A stretch of 64,000 bases of DNA from Diadophis punctatus similis (GCA_023053685.1 JALIGW010000005.1:23043501-23107500); one strand, 5' to 3'; shown: positions 46,178-58,917, counted from the first letter of the stretch. Translations and numbers: made by a program. Notes: generated from the sequence alone by a model not told the origin.

Positions 46178-47018
46178 TCAATTAATATGTTAATCTACTA
46201 AATGTTTTGGTCCTGAAGGAAAAGATAAGTCAGATATTGGTTCTGTTTCAGTTTTATTTCCATACTTCCAAGATCATCTGCTTTAAAAGTTTCCTGACAT
46301 AAATCAACACAAAATGATTATCCCTTGTTGTTCAGGATAGAATGGTATCACAAGTGTCATGGTAACATATAAACATTCCATCTTCTGTTAGGCTTTGATG
46401 ACAATTTCTGGCATTGTAGTAAAAGAGTAAAAATCAGTTTTGCCTGCTTAGAAAGATTAAGATTTTTAACAGTGAACCCAGCTTCCTTTGAAAGCACAAA
46501 TGATTTATCTTGTATGGCACCTAAATCTTAATGAAATCTGATCCATGACATTTGTTTATGGTAAGACTTTTTGTCTTATTTTGTTTTCTTGTTTATCTTA
46601 TGTAGAAGACATATAAACCAGTAATGTCCATGGAGGATAGGGTCAAAAAATAGTGGTCAGAGCATACAGTTAGAAACTTACCCTTATGTACATGCATGCA
46701 ACCTTGGTGCTGACCCAAACTGTTTAAATTTACATTACAATCTGGAAAATAAATCTCTTGGAGTATTGGCTACTATCCTTAAATATTTGCAGTTTCAAGA
46801 CATTAAATAAGCTGGTTTGGTGGGACAATGACAAAAAAGAGGTAAATTGATAAGGTAAATTGTTTAGCTTTTGGTACTTTGCAGAAAATATAAGTGTATA
46901 AACATGTGTAGCATCACTTCCCATAGTAATTTTATTATACTTTTAATTTAATTTTTTAAATTTAATCTATATCTCAGATTTTAAAAGTACTTATTTATCT
47001 AATAAGACAAATAATTTT

Positions 47019-47957
47019 TTTAATTTTTATTAAACATTTTTTACATTAAAAACAGACATGGAAATTTATACAATTTTCCTCTTTACAACAATTTCGCGTC
47101 GCTAAAACATTTTAAATTTTACAGAATTTTCTCTTTCACTTGTCATTTCTATCATATACCTATTTTTCACAATTCTATTTATATACTGTACATCATATAC
47201 ATCATATATTGGTGTACCCTATTTCTACCCTATTTTCTATTTCTTTTTTATTTGTTTATGTTTAATACATTCTAGTAACTCCTTTATCCTCTTTCTTACA
47301 TTGTTCTCTCATCCTTTGTCTCTCTTCTCTAATCACTCGTACCACTTTTCCCATACTTTATAGTATTCTGTTTCCTCCTTTTCTTGTATTTCCTTTGTAA
47401 GTTTATCCATTTCAGCACACTCTAGGATCTTTCTAATCAAATTTTCTTCTGATGGTATATATTTATTTTTCCAATTTTGAGCAAATATTATTCTTGCAGT
47501 TGTTATCACATGTATTATTAAATATTCTATTTCTTTTTTATACATTTCAGGTAGTATTCCCAATAAGAAAATTTCCAGTTTCATCTCTATTTTTTCTTTG
47601 GGGATCTCTTCTAGTAATATTTTAATTTTATTCCAGTAATGTTTTGCTTTTGGACAAGTCCACCAGATGTGATAATATGTTCCTTGGGTTTGGTTGCATT
47701 TCCAACAATTTGACTTTGTATTGGGAAACATTTTAGCCAGGCGTGCAGGTGCAAGGTGCCACCTATAAAACATTTTACACATGTTTTCCTTATAGGTTAC
47801 AGACATTGTTAGTTTATAATTTTTATTCCACATTTTCTCCCATTTATCTAATTCTATACTGTACCCAAAATTTTTAGTCAAAGTTATCATATTTTCTTTA
47901 ACTATTTCTTCTTCCAATTTGTAACTCAATAAATAATTATAGATCTTGGTTATCAAT
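47019..47957 (-). mobile_element. L1 LINE 3' end, 5'-truncated, 16-bp TSD
   Basis: The minus-strand frame 47956 to 47333 (207 codons) is the L1 ORF2 C-terminus: 'MCKMFYRWHLAPARLAKMFP', then the zinc-knuckle-like 'CWKCNQTQGTYYHIWWTCPK'. It ends with a 3' UTR and a T-rich (poly-A) end at the left. The target duplication TAAGACAAATAATTTT is identical on both sides (47003-47018 and 47958-47973), which shows target-primed integration and a fairly young age. Confidence 0.93.
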
Positions 47958-47973
47958 TAAGACAAATAATTTT

Positions 47974-48654
47974 ATTTACACAAACACACACAAAAAGTCT
48001 TGCAAACTGAACAGATAGCTGATAAATATATAGAAGATGCTATTGAGGACAGCTGAATAAGATAAAGTGCACACAACTGAGGACAACCCACCTCAGCTGA
48101 AAAACATGGATCCCTCTGCCTGAAGACTATTCTTCTAAGGATAGCTTTCTTGTGAATTTTGACCCTTTCTGTAATGCTTAAGCACAGCTTCTCCCCTTCC
48201 CTTTATTATGTCTGTTGACATGGTGTGATGATTGCCACTTTTGACTTTAATATCTGGGATGGGTAAGATTTAAAATTTGAAAGCCGCAACTGATCATCCT
48301 GACCTTACAAAAGGCTGCAGGAGGCCATTGGTAATGCTATTAGAGACTGGGTGTTGCTGAATTTCTTTCACTTAAGTTTTAACAGGTTTTAAGGATAGGA
48401 ATGTGAGTTGAAGGTTTCCCAAGGTTAAACTGCTCCCATTTATCTCAGGAAACTCATACAAAATTGCAGATTAATTTGATAGAAAGTACATTTGCTTTCA
48501 TTTTAAATTATTGTATAAGTAAACAAAGATAATATTTAACATTTTAGGCCCTGATATCTTTAATAGTGGTTCTTTGATGTATATAAATGAACTTTATTTT
48601 ACTGTATGATCATCTGATTGTAAGTAACCTTTTATTTTTTACCTTTTTCTCTAG
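47974..48654 (+). other. Intron sequence upstream of the 48655 exon
   Basis: No repeat was recognised; it ends in the pyrimidine tract of the acceptor at 48654. Confidence 0.5.
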
Positions 48655-48749
48655 AGATAAGAGAAAATTGCTATGGAGTTAAAAATTGGAGAAATTGCAA
48701 AGCTATTCAATTTAATAAAGCAACAAATAAAGAATCAACTTTGACACAG
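48655..48749 (+). CDS. C10orf90: Probable coding exon of the C10orf90 ortholog
   Basis: A strong acceptor (tacctttttctctag) precedes 95 bases, and the exon ends CACAG|GTACAA. One frame is open: two leading bases complete the codon split at 14073, then I-R-E-N-C-Y-G-V-K-N-W-R-N-C-K-A-I-Q-F follows, ending S-T-L-T-Q in phase 0. That phase matches the large exon at 56439. The other two frames have stops near the start. The peptide itself was not recognised, so the link to C10orf90 is by phase, strand and position. A second AG two bases downstream (48656) could shift the acceptor. Confidence 0.55.
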
Positions 48750-49433
48750 GTACAAAATGCTGTTTCAATTCAATCTTCTAATTAGTAAATGATATACAAG
48801 GATATTTTGAAAATGGATATTTATATGTCTATAGCATGTTGCTCTTTGCTTTGTGTTTATTCAAAATTCACTTAATTAGCAGAAAAGTCATATAAATTGA
48901 TGGCTAAGATATTATATACTTAGAAAAGTCTTATGCATCTTTAAAGATAAATGCTTTCTTGAAAAGCATTCTTGGTCCAAGGTTAGATGTCAGGAGACTT
49001 GGCAGTTTTTTTTCAGAATATAGATTACATTTCAGAAAACATAAGTCCATGAGGCTTAGCATATTTCATAGAAGTTGCTGTAGTTCACCTGATAAATGCC
49101 AAATATTTTATTTGACCTTAGAATGTTACTAACTTCTCAAGGCTTTTTATGATGTAATTTTAAAGCTAAATCCCATGGCCAAGAACCTGTATTATGCAGG
49201 ATAAAACACTATGTCATTATACAATACAGTGGCCTATATGATATTATATAGTGTAATAAAACTCCTATAATAGTATAATAAAAAGTGCATAAAATCCACC
49301 CAGTGAAATTAGGCCTCTCCTCTCCCCACAGAGATAATAGGAACCAACAAAACAACAGAGGAGAAACAAACCAGCACTGCTTCTTCATGTGTAGATGGGT
49401 CTTTTCTCCTTTCATAGAGACTATTATAAGGAG

Positions 49434-49743
49434 ACCCAAAGGTGCGTTTTCAGGAGGCAATTGGACTTTCTTGTTTTTTGAAAGTGTTTTGCTTCTCATC
49501 CAAGAAGCTTCTTCAGCTCTGACAGGATAGTGGGGAGTGCTTCAACTACCCTCTAAAAGGATGCAGATTACCAGCTGCCTGCAAGGAATAAAAATCCTTA
49601 CATTCCCCACTATCCTGTCAGAGCTAAAGTAGTTTTTGGATGAGAAGGGAAACGTCTTCAAAAGAAAAAACAAGAAAGTCCAGTTGCCTCCTGAAAAAGC
49701 ACCTTTGGGACAACCACAACCTGGATGACTGAGAATCTCTGCA
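49434..49743. mobile_element. Foldback element, family P1 (Penelope-like candidate), 15-bp TSD
   Basis: The left arm starts within the terminal repeat at 'acccaaaggtgcgttttcag'. The right arm is complete to 'ctggatgactgagaatctct'. The target duplication GACTATTATAAGGAG is identical at 49419-49433 and 49744-49758. Truncation at one end only, plus a long duplication, suits retrotransposition. Arms separated by about 100 bp of spacer carry damaged hammerhead-like cores. Confidence 0.82.
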
Positions 49744-49816
49744 GACTATTATAAGGAGAGGAAGAAGATTAAAGGTGCTATTACTATTAGTTTACTGGAT
49801 TTTTTTCTCCCCCACC

Positions 49817-50057
<241 letters not shown>

Positions 50058-50120
50058 TCGTTCTTATATGCTGCCCAACTCCTGCGGGACTCAGGGCGGC
50101 CATCTTACTCTTATTACTGC
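50058..50120 (-). mobile_element. CR1-L3-like LINE 3' tail next to the TTTA array
   Basis: 'cgttcttatatgctgcccaa' with 'ctcctgcgggactcagggcg' is the reverse complement of the LINE terminus seen at 31262 and 46122. The microsatellite continues its 3' tail. Confidence 0.75.
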
Positions 50121-50124
50121 TCAT

Positions 50125-50509
50125 CAGGGGTGGGTTCCTCCCTGTTCGAACCAGATCACCCGAACCGTTAGCGACCCGCTGGTGATGTAATTTTGGTGTC
50201 ACAGATCCGGGTTCTGTCTGTGCTGGTCCGTGCTCACCGCCATCTTTTTTTTTGAATTTTCGGCCAATTTTTCTGACTTTGGAAGGCTTCACAGCATTTT
50301 GTGCTGTGAAAAAAAGCCCTCCCGCATACCCCCGGGTTAATACTGACTTTTATTTCTTCACCCGAAGCACAGCTCATGAGCTCCTCAGCTGTGTTTTGGG
50401 CTGAATCCACCTTCTGAGCATGCGCGAAAGTGAAATCGCACAAGGGGACGTGCATGCGTGCAACATCACAACCCAAATTAGTGGCGAAGGTAAGTGAAAT
50501 CCACCCCTG
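50125..50509. mobile_element. hAT MITE ('GGTGGGTTC' family)
   Basis: The termini are CAGGGGTGGGTTCCTCCC and GTGAAATCCACCCCTG. The flanks CTGCTCAT (50117-50124) and CTGCTCAC (50510-50517) match at 7 of 8. A GC-rich interior has 'gagcatgcgcgaaag'. Confidence 0.88.
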
Positions 50510-50964
50510 CTGCTCACATGCAAGCTGCTAGGACAAGCTTATTCCCTAAAAACTGGGTGTAGTGGCTTTAAAAATTACTCAAATGAAATAATTTGTAGTA
50601 GGGCAACTACAAAAATTTTTTAAAGCTACCAAGCAGTGAGGGATTATCCTATCATGATTCTGTTGTTCTCTTTTTTGTCTCAAAGCCTTCCAGGATGGGA
50701 ATCTTTATAGCCCCACTCTTAACCTAATGGCCAAAACAACTATTGTTTATTGTAAAAACCGCTGACAGACAGCAGGCTGTATAAATAGTTTGACAAAATA
50801 AAGTAACTAAACCTGTGGTGACAAGATATCAGCTTTTTACTTTTGTGTTCTTTAAGTAATAATTTCTAAGAATCATAGCCGAATGGCAAAATTTGTTTTA
50901 TTTACTCATTTTCTTACCTTGTTCTGAGTGTGTGAATTTGAAGCAGTGATTTGCTGGCAATCTC

Positions 50965-51065
50965 AGAGGAGGTATTGATGAGACAGTAAAACACCCACAC
51001 AATTTTCTTGGCAAAAGTACAAAATAGGTTGCCACTGCCTTCTTCCAGGAATTGAAGAGAAAGAG
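50965..51065 (-). mobile_element. tRNA-derived SINE 3' part, minus strand
   Basis: 'cacaattttcttggcaaaag' with 'ggttgccactgccttcttcc' is the reversed tail of the SINE at 16930. The head is missing. Confidence 0.65.
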
Positions 51066-51836
51066 AGTGAAAAAATACTTTCCAATCTAGCCCGTGTTCC
51101 TGGAATTCCCATTTATGTTTTAATGAGGCCCAATTTGTTTTTGAGCCAGGATGAAATTAGTTCTATGTTGTTACTTGCTGAGGTCATTGCTAATAAGATT
51201 GTGTTCTGAGTAAGATAGAGAAGATGATAGCGATGGGTCATTTCTGCATGATGTTGATTCAATAACTGCATAGTACAGAGACTGAAACTATTCTCTTACT
51301 TTTACTGCTACCTTATAATTTCTATCTATAAGTCTATTGTCATCCTACGGCATGGTAGTACTGGGTCTTATTATGGGCCACATAGATGGCACATCAACCC
51401 CCAAAAAAGAGCAACCCATGGCAATTCAAATTTTTGCCACTGTCACTCTGGTATTTTTACTGTGTTGGGAATTCTTTACTTCCAGCATTAGATCTCGAAA
51501 TGAATTGTACATGTATAGGTGCATAAAAACATTTTGTGATGTGGGTTAATCGCTAAAACGTCTTGTAAGTAATGCATTATTTGTATATGTGCCTTCTGGG
51601 CTTATATGCCATTCCAATTATTCCTGCTTCTGACCATTTACATATTCTATTTGATAACTAAAGTTTAAAAATACCCAAGCACATCACCCTACAACCCCCC
51701 AGTGACAATTTAAAAAACTCAAATAAAATTCTAAACTAGAAGAAGGGGAAAAATTATAACATGCCTACCTTCATGGTATTTTGAGGAAATAAATTTTTAA
51801 TTGCTTTCCTAAAATCTAGCATGGTTGGCCTGTATA
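51066..51836. other. Intron-like sequence, nothing recognised
   Basis: No exon or repeat could be supported. Confidence 0.5.
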
Positions 51837-51985
51837 CAGGTAGTCCTCAAGTTATGACCATTATAGAGCCTGCCCATTATTGCTACATGATGGTTATTAA
51901 GTGAGGCACCTGAGTGGTCACCTCACTTAATGACTCCATATTAAGTGACTGTATTGATCATTAAGCAAAGCATGGGTTATCTCAG
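51837..51985. mobile_element. Tigger-like MITE, left part
   Basis: It begins TA|CAGGTAGTCCTCAAGTTATG and continues with 'gttattaagtgaggcacctg'-like repeats. The right end is missing. Confidence 0.7.
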
Positions 51986-53837
51986 GGGTAGGACAGACCC
52001 TGGGAGACCTAGAATAGATCCAGGCTTCCCTGCCCCTGGTTTCCCAAGTCCTCCCCTATCCCCTGAGGCACTCTATGCTGTTTCCCACTCCTTGAGGTCC
52101 CCACAGGCCTTGGGCCTGCTTCATCCCCCCCCCCCGTCCCATAGGTTTTGGGCTTGCTTCCCACCCAGCCACTCTGCCACCTAAGGAGCCTCAAGCTAGT
52201 TACAAAAGCTACCGCCACACACAAGGCTGTTGCAGCTGGCAGGCTTTGGGCCTACTTCGCACTCAGCCACTCAACCACACAGAGACTTGCGGGACTCTGC
52301 CTGTTACTCAGCCTGTTCCTTCAGGCCTCAGCAGCACCCAGCTTAACCTTTCTGATTTTTAAGCTTGAGAGACAGGTATCTGGCCGATGTGATGCAAAGT
52401 TCAGCTTTTTTATAGAGGTAGCTTTGTGACAACCTTGTGCTATTCTGCAAGCAGGTGGTAAACCTGTATAGGGGCTCTATTTTTAAGAGGCTCTATGTTT
52501 CTTTTCTTAAATGGGGAACATGTTAGAAGCTACCTGTACAGTGGCACATACATGTCCTGGGTATAGAATATAAAATAATTCATCTGTATATGAAAATCAC
52601 GAGTATATACAAATAAAATTAACTTTACTATTGCTAAACGGAGATGGAGAAACTGAATTCAAAGCCGTGGGTAAGTGATGACTGTGAAACAGATCAGTAA
52701 GCTACTCACGTGCCAGGTCCAAGTTAAGGTAAATAAGCAGACTAGGAAGAGTATTGCTGTATTTGAACTTTGATGTTGGAGGAGATTTCTTAGAATACAG
52801 TGGACAGGCAAGGAAACTGATGGATCATTGAACAAATCAATCCAGAGTTCTCACCTGAAGCACAAATGACCAAGCTCAAATTAGCCTATTTCAGACAGGT
52901 GATTAACAATGGTTAACAATGAACAAATGGGGAAAAAATTTGTCAACCTGAATTATTACACTTTTATTGCAGGACAGTCAGATTAAGCAATCTGCCTTCC
53001 ATGTTGGTTAACTTTGCAGAAAAACAGTTCTAATTTTTTTTTCATAAGGAATCCTGCTTGCTTTGGAAAACAGTGTTGTTCTCACTTTTAAAAGTTTGCT
53101 ATGCCATAATGACATTTCTTGTCCATACTGGGTAACAGAAAAAAAATCACAATGAACTCATAACCAATGAGCCTTCTTATTCAGGTGCATACCTCTATGC
53201 ATACGCAGCAGGATTTGCTGCTGCCTTTTTCCACATGTCTCTTTCCTTGATTGCACTGCATCACTTTTAAATGCTGTATTGCATGCTGATTTCTTTGAAC
53301 AGGTAAGTTTAGAAGAATCTCTACAATTTGCTAAGGAAAAGATGATAATATTCATGAAGGAGAAATAAATCCCCTGTTGAATATGTTTTTTCTCACTTTA
53401 GTTCTCTAGGGATCATAGCCCCTGGGCATAACCCACTGAGGAATTCTCAAGAACAAGTCCTAACAGAGGAAATTGGGGTGACCTCATTTTTTCACTGGAT
53501 TGTACTATATGGGAGAAAACTGGAGCTGTATAATTTAACATGAGGATTATGTTTTCCTCACTTTATCTGGCTGTTACATAGAACAAAAGTGTATTCTCAT
53601 TCTAAGATTTCTTATTCAGAAAAATTCTTTGCAACCAATTTTGATGTTGATTATTCTTCAGCAAATTTCTGACTAATCCAACAGTCAAGATTTTAGGATC
53701 TGTACTTGGCACACCGTGATATTTCATTTGATTTGGCCTTTTTCTTATAACTTTATGTAATTCTATAGTTTTCACACTTTTATTTTTAATGGTGGTGCTG
53801 TGGTGCTCTGTTGATGTGTTAGCTAAGTTATTTTCTG
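51986..53837. other. Unassigned sequence, GC-richer near 52000-52340
   Basis: The Pro/Ser-rich frames around 52000-52400 have no recognisable homolog or splice context. The rest is AT-rich and unremarkable. Confidence 0.4.
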
Positions 53838-54194
53838 AACCCAAAATTTCTGTTGCTAAGCAAGACAGTTAACTGAATTTTGCCCCATTTTGCAACATTC
53901 TTGCCATGGTTGTTAAGTGAATCAAAACAGTTGTTCATAACATAACTGTTAAGTGAATCTCGCTGCTCCATTGACTTTGCTTATCAGAAGGTCACAAAGG
54001 ATGATCACATGACACTGGGAACATGCAACCGTCATAAATATGAGTCAGTTGCCAAGCGCCTGAATTTTGATTACATGATCATGGGGATGCTGCAATGGTC
54101 ATAAGTGTGAAAAACGATCATAAGTCATTTTTTTCAGTGCCATTGTAACTTCAAACAGTCACTAAATGAACAACTGTAAGTCAAGGACTACCTG
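53838..54194. mobile_element. Tigger-like MITE, left end lost
   Basis: 'tgttgctaagcaagacagtt' and 'aactgttaagtgaatctcgc' are family blocks. It ends 'gtcaaggactacctg' followed by TA. Confidence 0.8.
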
Positions 54195-54781
54195 TAACTA
54201 TTGAACTAGATAGTCTATTAAATAGGCAATCACATCTCCATATCTGCTTATCAACAATCCAAAAGTTTGTTCCAAAAGTTTGTTCTAACCAAGAGTGTCA
54301 TATCATCTTTAATTGGCGGATTCTTTAAAGTAACAGCATGTTTTTATGACTCATGAGAAAGCTTCAAAAACATTAGATTACTTTAAAAATTAGTAGAGAT
54401 GTTCTGTATTTATACGGGATCTGAAGCATTTATTTGAAATAATTTTAAAAGAACCAAACAAGTTTTCACCTACATTTTATTCTAGGGCACACAATTACTT
54501 TGTTTAAACAAAGCATTGCTGAATTTTAAATCTGCATAGAAAACAGTGAACTACTCCTAAAAACTCATTTTCCCAATTTTTTAAATTTTTTATTGCTTTG
54601 TTCTTAGATTAGCCCGGAGTCTACTGGGTTTGGGGTGGGGGGGATATATAAATATTTAGTGCTAGCTGACCCACAGAAATTGAAAATTGGCATGGCATAA
54701 ATAAATAAGCATACCAACCTGTACAATATACAAGTAAATAAAGGCTAATATTCTGATAATAGACTCTGTTGCTGTTGTAGA

Positions 54782-55600
54782 TGTCTATGTCATGTTCTGG
54801 CATTTAGCAGACAAGAAATGCAGACAAGAAAGTTAATTGAGTACTTTTTATCTGGCAATCTGGAAACCCGGCACAGAATGACAAACAATAAGGAAAACAA
54901 AGTCAGTGCTATTGTGGTCTAACCCTCCACCCCTTAAATGCCCTTTAACCCACCCCTGCGGTTCCATTCCCTGGGCCCCGCCCCATATGATTCCCACCCC
55001 TCATGCGCCACCACTTTGCCAGTGTCCTCGCAGCTGCAGAGCTTTCAATCCAGCACACAATGTTTGTTTCCAGCATGCCAGGCTTCCTGCGCCTGCATGT
55101 ACTCCGCCGCCCTTCTGTTCTGCCGTGCATCAGCTGTTTACAAAGCCCGCAGCCCAGCTGGCCTTCTTCGGGCTCCGTAGATGCGGCATGCTGTTCGGGG
55201 ATGTGCCTGCCCTCCCCGGAGCTCAGCAGGGGGCGTGCGGCGTGGACGCCCTCTGCGCAGCTCAGCTGTGCAGCTTGCGGGCTGTCAGTGGGCATTTGGT
55301 GGGCATGGTCTTCGGCGGGCGTGGACGCGTGTCCCAACTGCTGGCTCTCCTTCCCCACCCAAATGGCAGCCCCGGCATGGCTGGCGACCAAGGGGATGAC
55401 ATGCTATGGAGATTCTCATTCATCCAGGTCATGGTTGTCCCAAAGGTGCTTTTTCAAGAGGCAACTGGACTTTCTGGTTTTTCTGTGAAGACATTTCACT
55501 TCTCATCCAAGAGCTGAAGAAGCTTCTTGGATGAGAAGTGAAATGTCTTCAAAGAAAAACCAGAAAGTCCAGTTGCCTCTTGAAAAAGGCACCTTTGGGA
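54782..55600. mobile_element. Foldback-bearing insertion with GC-rich body, 13-bp TSD
   Basis: The right part (55405-55600) is a family P1 foldback whose arms meet near 55510. The body (about 54905-55404) is GC-rich and unlike the flanks. The direct repeat TTGCTGTTGTAGA at 54769-54781 and 55601-55613 brackets the whole block, so it was probably inserted as one unit. The overlapping frames in the body have no recognised homolog and run on both strands, so I do not call a gene. Confidence 0.65.
55514..55547 (+). ncRNA. Candidate hammerhead ribozyme core (best copy)
   Basis: CTGAAGA (55514-55520) is followed by a stem-loop with arms GCTTCT and AGAAGT (six pairs, one of them G-U) and then GAAA and TGTC. 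This is the invariant hammerhead order CUGANGA, stem II, GAAA, then a cleavage-type GUC. Stems I and III look minimal, as reported for Penelope-like elements. Activity cannot be judged from sequence alone. Confidence 0.45.
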
Positions 55601-55613
55601 TTGCTGTTGTAGA

Positions 55614-56438
55614 AGTTTTAATTTACACTCCATAAAAAGAATTATTCAATTTGAGTTTGTATTAATCCTAGTTGGATGAAATTTTATGTTATACCCCGTT
55701 AACTTTATTTTCCATCATAGGGCAAATGTATGCAGCATATGAAAATATAGAAAAATATAGAAAATATTTTAAAGTAATTTACTTTGTTTAGATCAAGCAC
55801 GATGGTTGTCATAGTTAGAAAACTTATTTTAAATCATGTTGAAAAGGTTTGGGGCATATATCCCCTGGCTCATCATTTGTGTCACCAAGATGTGATAAAC
55901 AGTGAAGGATCTATATATTTTTACAAGCACAATAGAAGAATTGTATCTCTTTTTTCCTCTGCGAGCCATTCTTGATGCTTTTATGCAACTGCATTGAACC
56001 AGCTTCCACAAAAATGCTGCATAGAAAATAGCAGCCCACCTACGTACGTAATTCATTTTGCAAGGCACTTGGAGCTGTAAGTGCTTAAAGTGCTTTAATA
56101 TTTCAGTACATCGGCATGAAAACACAGGGTGGTATAGATTATAATCTGCAATTGACAGTTACTATTGGCATTTACATTGTTAAACAAACACAGGGCTGCA
56201 TATCCAACTTAATGGATCAATTAATCATTCAAAATAACAGTTCTATGAAATGTGTAATTTGCACATAAAATTGTATTTTCATTCTTCCTTTCACAGGCCT
56301 CTGTAAGTTTTGCACATTTCTGTTTTAGAAATTATATAAAACGAACTGGGGGAAGAAATGTATAACGAGGCACAATCTAAAACTAGTGTAGATTTTATCA
56401 TAATTTTTTTCTATGTACATTTTCCCCTCTGTTTCCAG
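55614..56438 (+). other. Intron sequence upstream of the large exon
   Basis: AT-rich, ending in a strong pyrimidine tract and AG at 56438. No repeat recognised. Confidence 0.5.
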
Positions 56439-57567
56439 TTTACAGCATGTTACTTATTTGGATCTTTTCCTCTGCAGGGCTCCCTTCCATTACAAAATGC
56501 AAAAATGATTTCATCTATTCTCATTTCACAGACGATTGATGAAAATAAATCAAGAGAAAATAAGACTGCTTTCCCTATGCAGTCTTTAATCACCCAATCT
56601 GATGTTTATCACATGAACCAATCTTTGGCTAATCATAACTCAGTCAACATTAATACAGCATTCATATTTCTTCCAAGAAACTTAGGATTTCAGACAACTT
56701 CAGAGGACAATGTATTTAAAAGCAAAGAAGAGAAACCATGGCATAACCAGAAGAAAGGTTTTGCTTCCATTACAATCACTGCTAAGCGAGTTGTTCCACC
56801 TTCAAACAATAAAATTCAGGCAAATACTTTTGACCCTTCTTGCTTGGAATGCCAGGAAAACAAGCGGCTAATAACAACGGTTCCCACTTCAGATGTAACT
56901 GGCTTATGTAAGCTCTCTGAATCTCTGCATTCTCAAGCAAATGACCAAAATCGAAGTGTCAGTGAAATAACGGAGTCTGAGTCTTGTCTGCAGAGCTGCA
57001 AGAGGCAATCTGACTGGATTTCTAGCCCCCCAAAGAGTATGATCCCCTCAGATAACACCCATAAGAAGGAGGCACCTCTTTCTTTCACGTCAAGTGTTCA
57101 CATCACTATTTCCCAACAGTGTCCAAAAACAATATATTATGTAGACAAGTCTCTTTTGGTACCTGTTGATCAACTTCAGACTAATACTCAAAAAATGCAT
57201 CGGTCAGTAGTGTCTTTTCCTATAAATTGCAGTTCTCAAAATACAACACCAGATGGAGCGGATAGTTTAGCTAATGGGAAGTTAATCACAAAAGTACTTA
57301 AGTTCCCAGAGGATCATAAGACATCATTCAAAGCAATTTGGAATGCAGATCTCCAAGATATCTACTTGGATAAAAAGCAGAGACTGGAAACTGAATCTTT
57401 AGGAACCGAAGATTTCTGGAAAAATGCCCCTCTGTCTGAAACTCTGTCAGTTCTGACCAGCCCTCAGGAAGTTGATAATTTAAGACAAATAAAGAACAAT
57501 GATATACCTTCAAGTGATAATCCCATGACATTATCTGGTTACATCCCTCATTGGACTTACTATGAAG
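56439..57567 (+). CDS. C10orf90: Large exon of the C10orf90 (FATS) ortholog
   Basis: The reading frame is open through 1129 bases. The acceptor is 'cccctctgtttccag|TTT' (an alternative AG lies at 56476-56477, also in phase 0) and the donor is GAAG|GTAAGT, phase 1. Upstream in-frame codons from 56358 are intronic. Motifs that I match to human C10orf90 are 'KKGFASITITAKRV', 'ISQQCPKTIYYVDKSLLVPV', 'QKMHRSVVSFPINCSSQ' and, near the end, 'SGYIPHWTY'. The human protein is reported to sit in a common fragile-site region, to bind HDAC1 and p21, to promote p53 ubiquitylation, and to end in an ALMS motif that targets centrosomes. That C-terminal region is encoded by exons outside this window. No domain or membrane segment is evident in this Ser/Thr-rich, probably disordered part. 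Confidence 0.82.
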
Positions 57568-58231
57568 GTAAGTAGGTTAAAGGGATCCTAACATAACATA
57601 TGAGATATCAAAGGCTGTCTAAACATTCATTTATTATGGGTTTATTGTGACAGAGGCTAATTTTTTCTACAGTTTCTCACAAGAAAATAAACATTACAGG
57701 GTTATGAAAGGTACAGGGGTTTTTTGTTTTTTGTATCTTGTTCATCCTCCTGTTCCATGCAGAAATAAACATCTCTGACAGGTGGTTCTCCCTTATCAGA
57801 TAACCTCCAGGAAAAGGGCATTCATTATTGGTCAAGGCACTTTAAAAGGCATCTGGAAATTCTTTCTAATGTTCATCTTGAATCTCTTTTCTTTTATTTT
57901 CAACTTGATTGATTCCCCTTTGGAATCTAGATTTCTTATCATCCTGGAAGCTCTCTTTCGAACTCTCTCTAGCTTCTCATTGTTCTTTTTAAAATGCAGT
58001 GTCCAGAATTGGAAATACTACTCTACATGGGGTATAATACATGCAGAGTACAAAGAACCAATTGCTTTTGTTAATGCAGCCCACTGGTTTTATTTGCTTG
58101 GATATTATGAATCTGAGAGCCATTCAGGAAATCTTATGTTTGCTATTTAATTATTGATTCATTAGTATTCCAACATTACCTTTATTTGAGAATTTCTTTT
58201 CTATCTGAAAATACTGGGATGTCCAACTGTA
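57568..58231 (+). other. Intron after the large exon
   Basis: It begins with the donor GTAAGTAG. A stretch near 57790-58110 reads like a worn CR1 fragment ('NYYSTWGIIHAEYKEP'-like), but this is uncertain. Confidence 0.4.
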
Positions 58232-58601
58232 CAGGTAGTCCTCGACTTACAACCACAATTGAGCCCAAAAATTCTGTTGCTGTGAAACATTTGTTAAGTG
58301 AGTCCCATTTTATGACCTTTCTTAACACCTGCGAATCACTGCAGTTGTTAATAATATGGATGTTAATTGCTTCTAGCTTCCCCATTGGCATTGCTTGTCA
58401 GAAGGTCACAAAAGCTGATCACATGATCCCAGGACACTGCAACCATCATAAATATGAATCATCCGAGCATTCAAATGTTGATCACGTAACCATGGGGATG
58501 CTGCAATGGTTGTAAGTGTGAAAAACCAAAGTCTCTTTTTTCAGTGCTGTTGTAACTTCGAACAGACACCAAACAAACTGTTGTAAGTCGGGGATTACCT
58601 G
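58232..58601. mobile_element. Complete Tigger-like (Tc1/mariner) MITE with TA target
   Basis: The termini CAGGTAGTCCTCGACTTACA and TGTAAGTCGGGGATTACCTG are inverted and bordered by TA on both sides (58230-58231 and 58602-58603). The interior matches the copies at 26293 and 53838. Confidence 0.88.
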
Positions 58602-58917
58602 TATAAGGGAGTAGGTTCCCAGAATCAAAGCACTAAAATATAAAGCGGTCCTAATGCAAGGCCTATTGATGCAAATACAAGTAATGTAGCCACAGCTGCT
58701 AAAGCAGCAACTAGTGAGGAATAATCATCCTAAAATTTAAAGATAGCGAATGTTCCCATGCCCGGAGAAAGTTTTGTATAATTGTATGTGGGAATGATCA
58801 TGGGAGACAGGAAGAAGAGCTGCGGATTAGACAACCATCTTGCAAAAGCTATCCCAATCCACAGAAGCAGAGGAAAACATTTTCTGGAGAGTAAGAATAA
58901 ATGAGAGAGGCTTGCAA

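Noticed and set aside
56358..56438. Start codon of the 405-codon frame as the true translation start
   Set aside because: The stretch before 56439 is a pyrimidine tract ending in AG, so it is intron and the first codons are chance extension.
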